The notes below the pieces were generated by a model. That model saw nothing but the letters and a program-made list of their open reading frames with translations, was not told the DNA's origin and searched no databases. Of a DNA stretch of 8,862 nt, positions 1-6,066 are shown piece by piece (positions within the stretch are counted from its first letter, which is position 1; each line of letters starts with the position of its first letter). A program made the translations under genes and the position numbers. The stretch is taken from positions 1 to 8,862 of the forward strand of contig JADFNY010000137.1 of assembly GCA_022563115.1 (NCBI GenBank). The letters are read 5' to 3'. The stretch comes from Acidobacteriota bacterium. GTDB taxonomy: Bacteria > Acidobacteriota > UBA890.

Positions 1-1527
1 ACATCCGGGACTCCGCCGCGCGACTGGGTACCGACGGGTGACGCAGCGCGCTATCCGCGCCGGGAGTTTTCCGCGGTCATGGAGGTCGAGGGGCTCATGC
101 CCGGTCGGCACGATGTGGAAGTCGTCCTCGACGGATACCGGACCTTCAGCGCCCCCATCACCTTCTCCGATCTGGCCGACTACGAGGTCGGGAGCATTAT
201 CTTGATGGCCAATCTCGGACTCGTGTTGTTGCGCAATCTCGGGCCCGAGGCCGAGGTTTGGGTCGACGGGCGCCGAACCCAGCCCGAAGCGCCATCGCGC
301 TCGGGTGGCGAAGGCGAGCCCTCGTCGAATGCCTACCGGCTGTCATTGGAGCCCGGGGAGTACCGCATTACCGTGAGCCAGGCCGATGCCGGCGTGTTCG
401 AGGAAACGGTGACGGTTGCCGACCGGCGCAGCATCACGCTCACCGTCCGCCTGCGCCCCGGTTTGACCTTCCTCGGTGTTGTCGGTTCCGATCGGCTGGG
501 GGCGGAGACGCTCGAGGACTCGCTGCGCGGCGCGTTCGACGGCTTCGACTTCTGGGCTTTCCTCGACCGCACCGACGACGCCGCGAGGATCCTGCAACGG
601 ACGGGCGCCACAGAGGATCGACTGCGGGCGGCGGCGGCTGAGGGCGTCGACAGCTCCCGCGCGCTCGATTGGCAGCGGCTTCAAACAACGGTCAGCCGCG
701 AGCTTCCCGGATCGATATTCGTTCTCGGGGTCCTTGATGATGACGAACTGGCGGTGAGCGCCGACCTTTGGGTGTGGCCTTCGGCACCGGGTCCCGCCGT
801 TGCCGAGCGGGTGCGCGTCTCGCTCGCCGATATCGACGCGCTCGAGTCGGTGGCCGCCAGCTTGTCGGAGGCGATGACGTTCAAACGATCGTGGACCGGG
901 ATGGATCTCATTTTCAGCGGCATCGCGAGGTCTCCGGTGGTCGCGGCACTCGTACCGGACGGCCCCGCTGCAGCGGCCGGCGTGCGGGTCGGCGACCAGC
1001 TCGTCACCGTTGCCGGTAACAACGTCGCGACGGTCGCCGGGTCGGCCGCTTGGTTCGCGACCTTCCCGCCGGGCTCGATCCTGGCGCTCGGCATGAGCGG
1101 CCCGAACGGCGAGCGCACGGTCGAATTGCGGATGGGATCTACGCCCACCGTCGTCGGCACGGCGGAGGCCGATCGCTTCTACTCCGTAGTTTGGGGGATG
1201 ACCGCCGCCGCCGTCGGTCGGCTCGACGCCGCGCTTCCGTCGTGGTTGGCGGAGCTCAACCAGGCGGCGGTGCTGCTGCACGCGCGCGACTGGGAGGCGG
1301 CCGCCCGGTTGCTGGTCGGGATTCAAGCACCCGAGGGCGCCGGCGTCGGGGAGGGGTTGGTGCAGTACTGGCTCGGTGTCGCGCTCAGCGAGACCGGCGA
1401 CGTCGACGGTGCCCGCGCCGCGTTCAAGCGCTCCCTGGATCATCCAGGTGCCCGCTACTTGACCAACGACGGACTCTTCCTCGCGCCGATGGCACGGGTT
1501 CGCCTTTTCGCTCTCGACAGCGGCTAG
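1..1527 (+). CDS. PEGA/PDZ-domain protein with TPR-like tail (5' end outside window)
   Basis: The reading frame is open from base 1, and the first in-frame ATG (79) lies inside a PEGA-type beta strand (EVEGLMPGRHDVEVVLDGY), so the true start is probably upstream of the window. Counting from that ATG, a PEGA-like repeat covers residues 1-40 and a second, weaker one about 48-128. A long linker follows, then a PDZ domain near 275-360 (GPAAAAGVRVGDQLVTV carries the usual carboxylate-loop and GD features), then an alpha-helical TPR-like stretch near 392-465 (QYWLGVALSETGDVDGARAAF). PEGA and PDZ domains are typical of surface or periplasmic scaffolding proteins. No catalytic motif is visible and the export signal, if any, would lie in the missing N-terminus. 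The gene ends 32 bases before the next start and could be cotranscribed with it. The domain calls are fairly safe; the role is unknown. Confidence 0.8.
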   Translation, partial: TSGTPPRDWVPTGDAARYPRREFSAVMEVEGLMPGRHDVEVVLDGYRTFSAPITFSDLADYEVGSIILMANLGLVLLRNLGPEAEVWVDGRRTQPEAPSRSGGEGEPSSNAYRLSLEPGEYRITVSQADAGVFEETVTVADRRSITLTVRLRPGLTFLGVVGSDRLGAETLEDSLRGAFDGFDFWAFLDRTDDAARILQRTGATEDRLRAAAAEGVDSSRALDWQRLQTTVSRELPGSIFVLGVLDDDELAVSADLWVWPSAPGPAVAERVRVSLADIDALESVAASLSEAMTFKRSWTGMDLIFSGIARSPVVAALVPDGPAAAAGVRVGDQLVTVAGNNVATVAGSAAWFATFPPGSILALGMSGPNGERTVELRMGSTPTVVGTAEADRFYSVVWGMTAAAVGRLDAALPSWLAELNQAAVLLHARDWEAAARLLVGIQAPEGAGVGEGLVQYWLGVALSETGDVDGARAAFKRSLDHPGARYLTNDGLFLAPMARVRLFALDSG

Positions 1528-1559
1528 CGGGCCGTGGTCACTGCCACCACGGTCTGCTG

Positions 1560-2546
1560 ATGGTTTCTCTGCGGTACCTCGACGCTCAGGCCTTGCGGCG
1601 GGCGCTGCCGATGGATGCCGCCATCGACGCCATCGAGGCGGTGATGCGTGCCGCCGCCGCCGGCGGCGCCCAAGCGCCCGTCCGCACGGTGCAAGCGGTG
1701 ACGCGTCCCGGCAAGGAGGACTTCGTCCTTGTGGTCATGCCGGGCACCTGGCGGGAGCGCGGCGCCGCTGCGGTCAAGGTCGTCTCCAACGTACCCGATA
1801 ACCCCCTCGAGGGTCGCGCCACCGTGCAGGGTGTGGCGGTGATGCTCGATGTCGAAACCGGTTCGCCGCGCCTCATCGTCGACGCCTCGGTGCTGACCAC
1901 GATTCGGACCGGGGCGGTGGTTGGCTTGGCGACCCGGCTGCTGGCGCGACCGTCAGGCGACGTGCTCGGGGTCATCGGCACCGGTGGCATCGCCGCCGAC
2001 CTGGTCGCCGGCGTCGCCGCGGTGCGGGAAGTCGGTCGGCTGCTCGTCAACGACGTTCGCCCCGAGGCCGCCGCCGCCTTCGCCGAGCGAACTGCTTTCG
2101 ACGCCGAGGTTGTCACCGACAACGACGAGATCGCCGCGCGGGCGGACATCCTGATCACGGCGACGTCGGCGGCCGATCCGATCATCTCGGCGGGAGCCGT
2201 GCGGCCCGGCACCCATATCAACGCGGTGGGTAACTTCTCGCCCACCGGTCGTGAGATCGACGGTGCAACCGTCGCCGCCTCGACCCGCTATGTCGACGAC
2301 ATCGACAACGCCATGGAAGAGGCCGGCGAATTCCTCCTCGCCGCGGCAGAGGGTCTGATTCCTGCCGGCGCCGAGGGCCTCGCCGGTGATCTTCAAGGGC
2401 TGGTTCTCGGCAACGTTCCGGCACGCACCCGCGACGACGAGATCACCTTGTTCAAGACCGTCGGCACGGCGCTGTCGGATGTTGCCGGGCTGGCCGCTGC
2501 CGCGGCTGCGGCGGAGGCAGAGGATCTCGGTGTCGTGCTGAGCTGA
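1560..2546 (+). CDS. Ornithine cyclodeaminase / mu-crystallin family protein
   Basis: A 328-residue protein of usual family length. Family hallmarks are a lysine in AVKVVSN (K73), TTIRTGAV at 113-120 with the substrate-carboxylate arginine, the Rossmann motif GVIGTGGIA at 137-145 for NAD(P), and NAVGNFSPTGREID at 221-234 ending in the conserved aspartate. The C-terminal LFKTVGTALSD (297-307) is also typical. Members deaminate and cyclise ornithine to proline, or act as alanine dehydrogenases, ketimine reductases or opine-type synthases; sequence alone does not pick the substrate. The ATG at 1560 is chosen because homology starts there (SLRYLDAQALRRALPM). There is no good Shine-Dalgarno in front of it, so expression may depend on readthrough from the gene 32 bases upstream. 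The frame stays open far upstream, but that part is the shadow of the preceding gene. Confidence 0.88.
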   Translation: MVSLRYLDAQALRRALPMDAAIDAIEAVMRAAAAGGAQAPVRTVQAVTRPGKEDFVLVVMPGTWRERGAAAVKVVSNVPDNPLEGRATVQGVAVMLDVETGSPRLIVDASVLTTIRTGAVVGLATRLLARPSGDVLGVIGTGGIAADLVAGVAAVREVGRLLVNDVRPEAAAAFAERTAFDAEVVTDNDEIAARADILITATSAADPIISAGAVRPGTHINAVGNFSPTGREIDGATVAASTRYVDDIDNAMEEAGEFLLAAAEGLIPAGAEGLAGDLQGLVLGNVPARTRDDEITLFKTVGTALSDVAGLAAAAAAAEAEDLGVVLS

Positions 2547-2552
2547 CCGGCG

Positions 2553-2594
2553 AGTGTGCTGTCTCCCGTCGAGCTATGTCGGAGACGGCACATT
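2553..2594. terminator. Hairpin between convergent genes, possible bidirectional terminator
   Basis: AGTGTGCTGTCTCC (2553-2566) pairs with GGAGACGGCACATT (2581-2594): a 14-bp stem with two G-T wobbles and a 14-base loop. It starts 7 bases after the stop of the ornithine cyclodeaminase-family gene and lies 75 bases beyond the carA stop on the other strand, where a shared terminator would sit. Neither strand has a proper U tract, so intrinsic termination is only plausible. Confidence 0.42.
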
Positions 2595-2668
2595 GCCGCC
2601 GAGCTTGTCGCTTGCCGATTCCCTTGCCGCGCGTCGAAGCGGCGACGTAGACGCCGAGCTCGGCCGGC

Positions 2669-3853
2669 TCACGCATCGGCGGCGACCTCGGGTGGGGCGC
2701 CCCGCATCATATCGATGAAGCGATCGAAGAGCGGCGCCGCGTCGTGCGGGCCGGGAGCCGCCTCCGGGTGGTACTGGACCGCCAGAACCGGCCAGTCGGT
2801 GTGCCGTATGCCCTCGAGGGTTCCGTCGTTGAGGTTCATCCGCGTGACCACGAAGCCGCTCGCCTCGAGGCTGTCGGGATCGACGGCGAAGCCGTGGTTT
2901 TGCGAGGTGATCTCGATGGCGCCGGTGGCCTGGATACGGACCGGATGGTTGGCGCCGTGGTGGCCGAATTTGAGCTTGAACGTGGTGCCGCCGGCTGCCT
3001 GACCGATGATCTGGTGTCCCAGACAGATCCCGAGCATCGGGAGCTTGCCGAACAGATGCTTGGCGGCGTCGACACCGTAACCGACGGTCGCCGGATCTCC
3101 TGGCCCGTTCGACAGCAAGACGCCGTCCGGCTGGCGCTCGAGCACCTCTTCCGGCGGCGTAGTGGCCGGGACAGCGGTGACCTCGCAGCCGCGGGCGCGC
3201 AGCGAGCGTAGGATGTTCCACTTGACGCCGAAGTCGTAGACGACGACCGAAAGGACCTTGCCGGGGGCGTCGCCGTTGGCCTCGGCGGCCGGCTGCGGCT
3301 GGAATGTGGCGGGATCCTCGTCGACGCCGGGCGTCCCGTTCCATTCGTACGGCTCATCGCAGGTCACCGACGGCACCAGGTCCCGGCCTTCCATCAAGGG
3401 AATTTGCCGTGCCAGCTCGACGGCGGCGATCAGGTCGGCCTCGCCACCGACGATGACTCCGCGCATGGCGCCTTGCTGACGCAGCCTCATAGTCAGAGCA
3501 CGTGTGTCGATGCCCTCGATGCCGGGCACGCCCGCTGCGGCCAGGTAGTCCTCGAGGGAAGCCTCGGATCGCCAGTTGCTCGGTCGCGCCGCGAGCTCGC
3601 GCACGACGAAGCCTTCGACGTGAACCGCGGCGCTTTCCGCGTCGGCCGCGTTGATGCCGTAATTGCCGATCTGCGGCGCCGTCATCGTGACGATCTGACC
3701 CTCGTACGAGGGGTCGGTGAGGATCTCCTGATAGCCGGTCATCCCGGTGTGAAACACTACCTCACCGGTGGCCTGCTTGGCGGCGCCGAAGCTGCGCCCG
3801 GGGTAGGCAGTACCGTCTTCGAGAACCAACCAAGCTCGGCCGCTGGCGATCAT
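2669..3853 (-). CDS. carA: Carbamoyl-phosphate synthase small (glutaminase) subunit
   Basis: A 394-residue protein, close to the usual 370-390. It hydrolyses glutamine and passes ammonia to CarB for carbamoyl phosphate, the entry point to pyrimidine and arginine synthesis in the cytoplasm. The N-terminal CPSase_sm domain (about 1-150) has LEDGTAYPGRSFGA, GEVVFHTGMTGYQEILTDPSY and GIDTRALTMRLR. The class I amidotransferase domain (about 200-390) has LLSNGPGDP, the nucleophile elbow LGICLGHQ (C277) and YHPEAAPGPHD with H362 and E364, so the triad is complete. The ATG at 3853 matches the family N-terminus. No clear Shine-Dalgarno precedes it; a 13-base inverted repeat (AGCGTAGCACGCT, 3860-3872) sits just in front of the start. 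No carB follows, so the large subunit must be encoded elsewhere. The insertion element lies 159 bases upstream and may have separated carA from part of its control region. Confidence 0.96.
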   Translation of the reverse strand: MIASGRAWLVLEDGTAYPGRSFGAAKQATGEVVFHTGMTGYQEILTDPSYEGQIVTMTAPQIGNYGINAADAESAAVHVEGFVVRELAARPSNWRSEASLEDYLAAAGVPGIEGIDTRALTMRLRQQGAMRGVIVGGEADLIAAVELARQIPLMEGRDLVPSVTCDEPYEWNGTPGVDEDPATFQPQPAAEANGDAPGKVLSVVVYDFGVKWNILRSLRARGCEVTAVPATTPPEEVLERQPDGVLLSNGPGDPATVGYGVDAAKHLFGKLPMLGICLGHQIIGQAAGGTTFKLKFGHHGANHPVRIQATGAIEITSQNHGFAVDPDSLEASGFVVTRMNLNDGTLEGIRHTDWPVLAVQYHPEAAPGPHDAAPLFDRFIDMMRGAPPEVAADA

Positions 3854-3954
3854 GGGGCGAGCGTAGCACGCTGTTTGTGAGCCCTCGATGCGGCCCTCTA
3901 ACGGGTGTTGAAGAACTCCTGGGGCGACCTTCCGGGCGCATGGAAGCGCTCTCG

Positions 3955-4010
3955 CCAGGGTGCTACGACGAGATGGTTCGAGCCGCCCCCAGGGCGCTGC
4001 GACGAGATGG
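3955..4010. repeat. Two direct copies of a 22-bp sequence, 34-bp period, at the insertion site
   Basis: Bases 3955-3976 and 3989-4010 are 22-bp direct repeats with two mismatches, sharing CGACGAGATGG. The second copy runs straight into the insertion element. Joining the flanks across the element (removing one AGATGGCT copy) extends similarity to AGCCACCC, matching AGCCGCCC in the first copy. The element therefore landed inside the second unit. The repeats lie upstream of carA and of the Fe-S carrier gene, so regulatory sites are possible but not shown. Confidence 0.65.
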
Positions 4011-4012
4011 CT
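4005..4012. repeat. Target site duplication, left copy
   Basis: AGATGGCT directly abuts the left inverted repeat and is repeated exactly at 6086-6093 next to the right inverted repeat. An 8-bp duplication is in the range reported for the IS1 family. Confidence 0.92.
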
Positions 4013-4031
4013 GGTAGTGGGGGATTATGAA
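4013..4031 (+). repeat. Left terminal inverted repeat
   Basis: GGTAGTGGGGGATTATGAA is the exact reverse complement of 6067-6085. Inward of these 19 bases the two ends diverge. Confidence 0.95.
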
Positions 4032-4181
4032 ATTCCTGCCGTCGTCGTCTGGCACGGGAATTGCCTGAAGGCGCTTCAAACGTGAAATGTTCCGACCCCG
4101 TCCCTGCTGTCGAGTCACCCGCCAGCAGCAATTGTCCAGATTTGCTGCTACAATGCGGTCCGGGGGACGGGGCGGAACATT
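4031..4181. other. Palindrome-rich left end of the element
   Basis: Four inverted repeats are packed here with no open frame of note. (1) AATTCCTGCC (4031-4040) pairs with 4051-4062 with a 2-base bulge. (2) TGAAGGCGCTTCA (4066-4078) is a short hairpin. (3) 4086-4104 pairs with 4164-4181 over 18 bp with one bulged A (4095). (4) Nested in its loop, AGCAGCAA (4124-4131) pairs with TTGCTGCT (4142-4149). An extended -10-like TGCTACAAT lies at 4146-4154. The array could be a structured RNA, a transposase-binding region or an insulator against outside transcription; the sequence does not decide. Confidence 0.6.
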
Positions 4182-4186
4182 AGGGT

Positions 4187-4215
4187 TTGCAATTTTGGTC
4201 ACACTCTGGTAAGAT
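4187..4215 (+). promoter_or_regulatory. Sigma-70-type promoter for the passenger gene
   Basis: TTGCAA (4187-4192) and TAAGAT (4210-4215) each match 4 of 6 consensus bases and are separated by exactly 17. The passenger gene start follows 30 bases after the -10 box, with its ribosome-binding site GAGGTG at 4236-4241. Confidence 0.55.
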
Positions 4216-4245
4216 ATCCAAGACTCGACAACATTGAGGTGAAAC

Positions 4246-4677
4246 ATGGACCGCAACATCGGAGAAGCGTTACTCCAACAGGCCATCGTTCTGGAGAAAG
4301 AAGCCAAAGGCATCGGCGCGAAGATCGCGGAGCTGGAGAAGCAACGCTCTAGCCTCGAAGATCAGGAAGAGATGCTGGATGAAACGAGAGCCCACCTGCT
4401 CGCGACGGCCTCGTACTACGGGGTCGACATCCCCGCAGAAAACGCGCAGCGCGACAACGGCAAGCCTTCAGCCAAACAGGCGATTTTGGCGATCATGCGG
4501 GAAGATTCAAACCGCAACTGGGCAACATCTGAGATCATTGATGCCGTCAGCGCCGCTGGGTACGAGTTCGCCGAGGCAACGATCAGGTCTCACCTATCCA
4601 AGGCAGCGAGCAGTGGCCAACTGGGGAAGGCTGGTTGGGGGTTCTACACGTATCTCGACGAGGGCGACACGGAATGA
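4246..4677 (+). CDS. Passenger protein: coiled coil plus winged-helix-like domain
   Basis: A 143-residue soluble protein that I do not recognise as a named family. The ATG at 4246 has a good Shine-Dalgarno (GAGGTG, four bases upstream) and a promoter. Residues about 5-55 are charged heptad-like helix (LEKEAKGIGAKIAELEKQRSSLEDQEEML), a probable dimerising coiled coil. A short linker (60-74) follows, then about 75-138 look like a winged helix: AKQAILAIMRED, then TSEIIDAVSAAGYEFAEAT, then IRSHLSKAASSGQL and GWGFYTYL as the wing. This suggests a dimeric DNA-binding protein, perhaps a regulator of the element or a transposition accessory factor; that is inference. No membrane segment or enzyme motif is visible. 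It lies inside the element in the same orientation as the transposase and ends 3 bases before a strong hairpin. It uses an AGA arginine codon (residue 46). Confidence 0.8.
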   Translation: MDRNIGEALLQQAIVLEKEAKGIGAKIAELEKQRSSLEDQEEMLDETRAHLLATASYYGVDIPAENAQRDNGKPSAKQAILAIMREDSNRNWATSEIIDAVSAAGYEFAEATIRSHLSKAASSGQLGKAGWGFYTYLDEGDTE

Positions 4678-4680
4678 AGA

Positions 4681-4712
4681 AAACGGCAGCCAGCGCGAAC
4701 TGGCTGCCGTTT
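4681..4712 (+). terminator. Strong hairpin terminator after the passenger gene
   Basis: AAACGGCAGCCA (4681-4692) and TGGCTGCCGTTT (4701-4712) form a perfect 12-bp stem with an 8-base loop, starting 3 bases after the stop codon. The final TTT is part of the stem and no longer U tract follows, so it resembles an A/U-flanked intrinsic terminator. It separates the passenger message from the tRNA-like RNA. Confidence 0.7.
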
Positions 4713-4731
4713 CAGATATAAACAACCTGGC

Positions 4732-4802
4732 GGGGGTGGCATAGAGCTGGGCGGGTCTTCTAAGCCAGTGCCCAAGGGGTGCAAGTCCCCTCACCTCCAC
4801 CA
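4732..4802 (+). tRNA. tRNA-like RNA, UCU-type anticodon loop, alanine/tmRNA-type acceptor, minimal D arm
   Basis: The acceptor GGGGGTG (4732-4738) pairs with CACCTCC (4792-4798) over 7 bp including G3-U70, followed by A73 and an encoded CCA (4800-4802). The T arm is AGGGG (4775-4779), loop TGCAAGT, CCCCT (4787-4791): a perfect 5-bp stem and 7-base loop, but with G at position 55. The loop CTTCTAA (4757-4763) equals the E. coli tRNA-Arg(UCU) anticodon loop, on a poor stem (4752-4756 with 4764-4768, one G-A mismatch and one G-T). Only 13 bases separate the acceptor from that stem and no D stem is evident. An alternative fold pairs TGGGC (4748-4752) with GCCCA (4770-4774), giving a long helix beside an unpaired D-type loop, as in the tRNA-like domain of tmRNA. 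It may be a degenerate tRNA, a D-armless tRNA or a tmRNA-like RNA. Charging is unproven; G3-U70 with A73 is the known AlaRS recognition set. Confidence 0.55.
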
Positions 4803-4895
4803 ACCAAAGCAAAAGGCTCCACCATCAATGAAACGCTTTCGCTATTTGTGCATTTTACCACGACCACCGCCAACGTCCATATCAAACCGCAGAAA

Positions 4896-4926
4896 GGCTA
4901 GGGGCGCGCCGCACACGCCCCTAGCC
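4896..4926 (+). promoter_or_regulatory. Perfect 11-bp hairpin in the transposase leader
   Basis: GGCTAGGGGCG (4896-4906) pairs perfectly with CGCCCCTAGCC (4916-4926) around a 9-base loop. It is 93 bases after the tRNA-like RNA. It could end that transcript or block readthrough into the transposase, although no U tract follows. Confidence 0.5.
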
Positions 4927-4937
4927 CCCTAATAAGC

Positions 4938-4998
4938 GGCCCACACGGTGTAGGAGCACACCGAACGGGCCTTGATCCCAACGCGGTTAAGGGCCGCG
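4938..4998 (+). promoter_or_regulatory. Two further leader hairpins upstream of the transposase
   Basis: GGCCC (4938-4942) pairs with GGGCC (4967-4971). After a symmetric 3x3 internal loop, CGGTGT (4946-4951) pairs with ACACCG (4958-4963), leaving AGGAGC as the loop. A short second hairpin follows: CGCGG (4982-4986) with CCGCG (4994-4998). The AGGAG in the loop looks like a ribosome-binding site, but no useful start codon lies at the right distance. The stretch 4803-5020 holds no gene that I can support. Confidence 0.45.
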
Positions 4999-5020
4999 AC
5001 GGAACCCATTAGAAGCATTG

Positions 5021-5051
5021 TGGCCCTACCGCTCGCTTGGAGCAAGGGCCA
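5021..5051 (+). promoter_or_regulatory. Hairpin sequestering the transposase ribosome-binding site
   Basis: TGGCCCT (5021-5027) pairs with AGGGCCA (5045-5051), which includes the A of the ATG. Inside it GCTC (5031-5034) pairs with GAGC (5040-5043), covering most of the Shine-Dalgarno GGAG (5039-5042). Such structures limit transposase translation from outside transcripts in other IS elements; the same role here is inferred. Confidence 0.5.
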
Positions 5052-5857
5052 TGAACAGGCTATCGACAGAGCGCAAGAGAGCGATTCTCGGAGCACTTGT
5101 AGAAGGTTGCAGTATCCGGAGCACGCAGCGCATGACCGGGGCGGACAAGAAGACAATCACGCGGCTACTCGTGCGCGTCGGCGAGGGCTGCGCCGGAATG
5201 ATGGACGACCGGATGCGCGACCTCGACTGCTACAACCTACAGATTGACGAGGTTTGGAGCTACGTCGGGAAGAAACAAGGCCGACTCTCAGACGACGAAC
5301 GTCGAGAGGGGATGAAGGGCGATCAGTACGTGTTCGTCGCCCTTGATGCTGACACGAAACTCGTGCCGTCGTGGCGCGTCGGCCCGCGGAACATGGACAC
5401 GACGCTGGCCTTCATGCGAGACCTCGACAGCAGGCTCCGCTGTCGCCCTCAGATCACCACGGACGGCTTTTCCCCGTACCAGCTAGCGGTGCCGTTTGTG
5501 TTCAGCGGGAACGTGGACTTCGCTACCGAAGTGAAAACGTATACCCATGAGGATGCCGGACGCGGGAGGTACGCCCCACCAAGAGTGTCCGCAAGTAACG
5601 TTACCGTCCAATGGGGTGACCCAGCCCCGGAGGGGATCTCCACGTCGTTTGTCGAACGATCAAACTTGACGCTGAGGATGCACTCGCGACGCTTCACCCG
5701 GTTGACGAATGCCTACAGCAAAAGCTTACGCAACCTCAAGGCTGCGGTCGGTTTGCATTTTGCCTGGTACAACTTTGTGCGAATACATCGGACGCTGCGA
5801 GTCACACCGGCGATGGAGGCAGGGGTTACGGGCAGGCTGTACTGCTCAGCTCGGTAA
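5051..5857 (+). CDS. IS1-type single-ORF DDE transposase
   Basis: The 268-residue protein catalyses cut and strand transfer of the element. A helix-turn-helix-like region (STQRMTGADKKTITRLL, about 24-40) precedes the catalytic core. D66 lies in QIDEVW, D138 in TTDGF and E202 in STSFVERSN, giving a complete DDE set. LDADTKLVPSW, MHSRRFTRLTNAYSK and YNFVRIHRTLRVTPAMEAGV are highly characteristic of proteins usually annotated as IS1 family transposase, with the core in a single frame. I choose the ATG at 5051 because GGAG (5039-5042) precedes it and the family N-terminus begins at LSTERKRAILGALVEG; an in-frame TTG at 5018 has no such support. The C-terminus after AGV is short but no frameshift is evident. 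It uses both AGG and AGA arginine codons early on. Confidence 0.92.
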   Translation: MNRLSTERKRAILGALVEGCSIRSTQRMTGADKKTITRLLVRVGEGCAGMMDDRMRDLDCYNLQIDEVWSYVGKKQGRLSDDERREGMKGDQYVFVALDADTKLVPSWRVGPRNMDTTLAFMRDLDSRLRCRPQITTDGFSPYQLAVPFVFSGNVDFATEVKTYTHEDAGRGRYAPPRVSASNVTVQWGDPAPEGISTSFVERSNLTLRMHSRRFTRLTNAYSKSLRNLKAAVGLHFAWYNFVRIHRTLRVTPAMEAGVTGRLYCSAR

Positions 5858-5933
5858 TTCGCAGCACAGACACGGCGGGGATCGTCATATCGCCACACCC
5901 CTGCCGGGGCAGCTCATTATGAGGGGCGGAAAC

Positions 5934-6041
5934 ATGCGGGACGATCACGAGGCAATGCTCGTCTTGATACGCTATCCAGCCAACAGAATGGCAGGAGAGT
6001 GGCTTTGGTTCGATGCCAGCAATCTCCTGCCATTGAGTTGA
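5934..6041 (+). CDS. Possible 35-residue small protein in the element's right end
   Basis: ATG at 5934 follows GAGGGGCGG, a fair ribosome-binding site, and opens a 35-residue frame (MRDDHEAMLVLIRYPANRM and on to WFDASNLLPLS). I recognise no family. The second half overlaps a long perfect hairpin, which may be what selection maintains instead. Without homologues it is only a candidate. Nothing else gene-like is visible in 5858-6066. Confidence 0.2.
   Translation: MRDDHEAMLVLIRYPANRMAGEWLWFDASNLLPLS
5987..6034. other. Subterminal 12-bp hairpin near the right end of the element
   Basis: AATGGCAGGAGA (5987-5998) pairs perfectly with TCTCCTGCCATT (6023-6034). Inside, TGGC (6000-6003) pairs with GCCA (6015-6018). 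It sits about 50 bases inside the right end and 130 bases after the transposase stop. It could end the transposase message, protect the end from outside transcription, or be a transposase-recognition structure. Confidence 0.5.
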
Positions 6042-6066
6042 AGATTCATCAATTCTACCGCGAAGG

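Noticed and set aside
343..1443. Minus-strand 366-codon frame under the PEGA/PDZ gene
   Set aside because: Arg/Gly/His-rich shadow typical of GC-rich DNA; the plus strand has clear domains.
2574..3344. Minus-strand 256-codon frame overlapping carA
   Set aside because: Arginine-rich shadow in another frame of a well-conserved gene.
3955..4010. CRISPR array
   Set aside because: Only two imperfect copies with a 12-base gap; far too few and too close for repeat-spacer units.
3898..4131. Minus-strand 77-codon frame (ending SPQEFFNTR)
   Set aside because: It crosses the left end of the insertion element, so it cannot be one ancestral gene, and I recognise no family.
4594..4812. Minus-strand 72-codon frame (LVEVRGLAPLG and on)
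   Set aside because: It is antisense to the tRNA-like RNA and the terminator; VEVRG-type peptides are a known artefact of reading tRNA or tmRNA 3' ends backwards.
5018..5857. Transposase starting at TTG 5018
   Set aside because: No ribosome-binding site, and the 11 extra residues do not look like the family; ATG 5051 has GGAG and matches the usual N-terminus.
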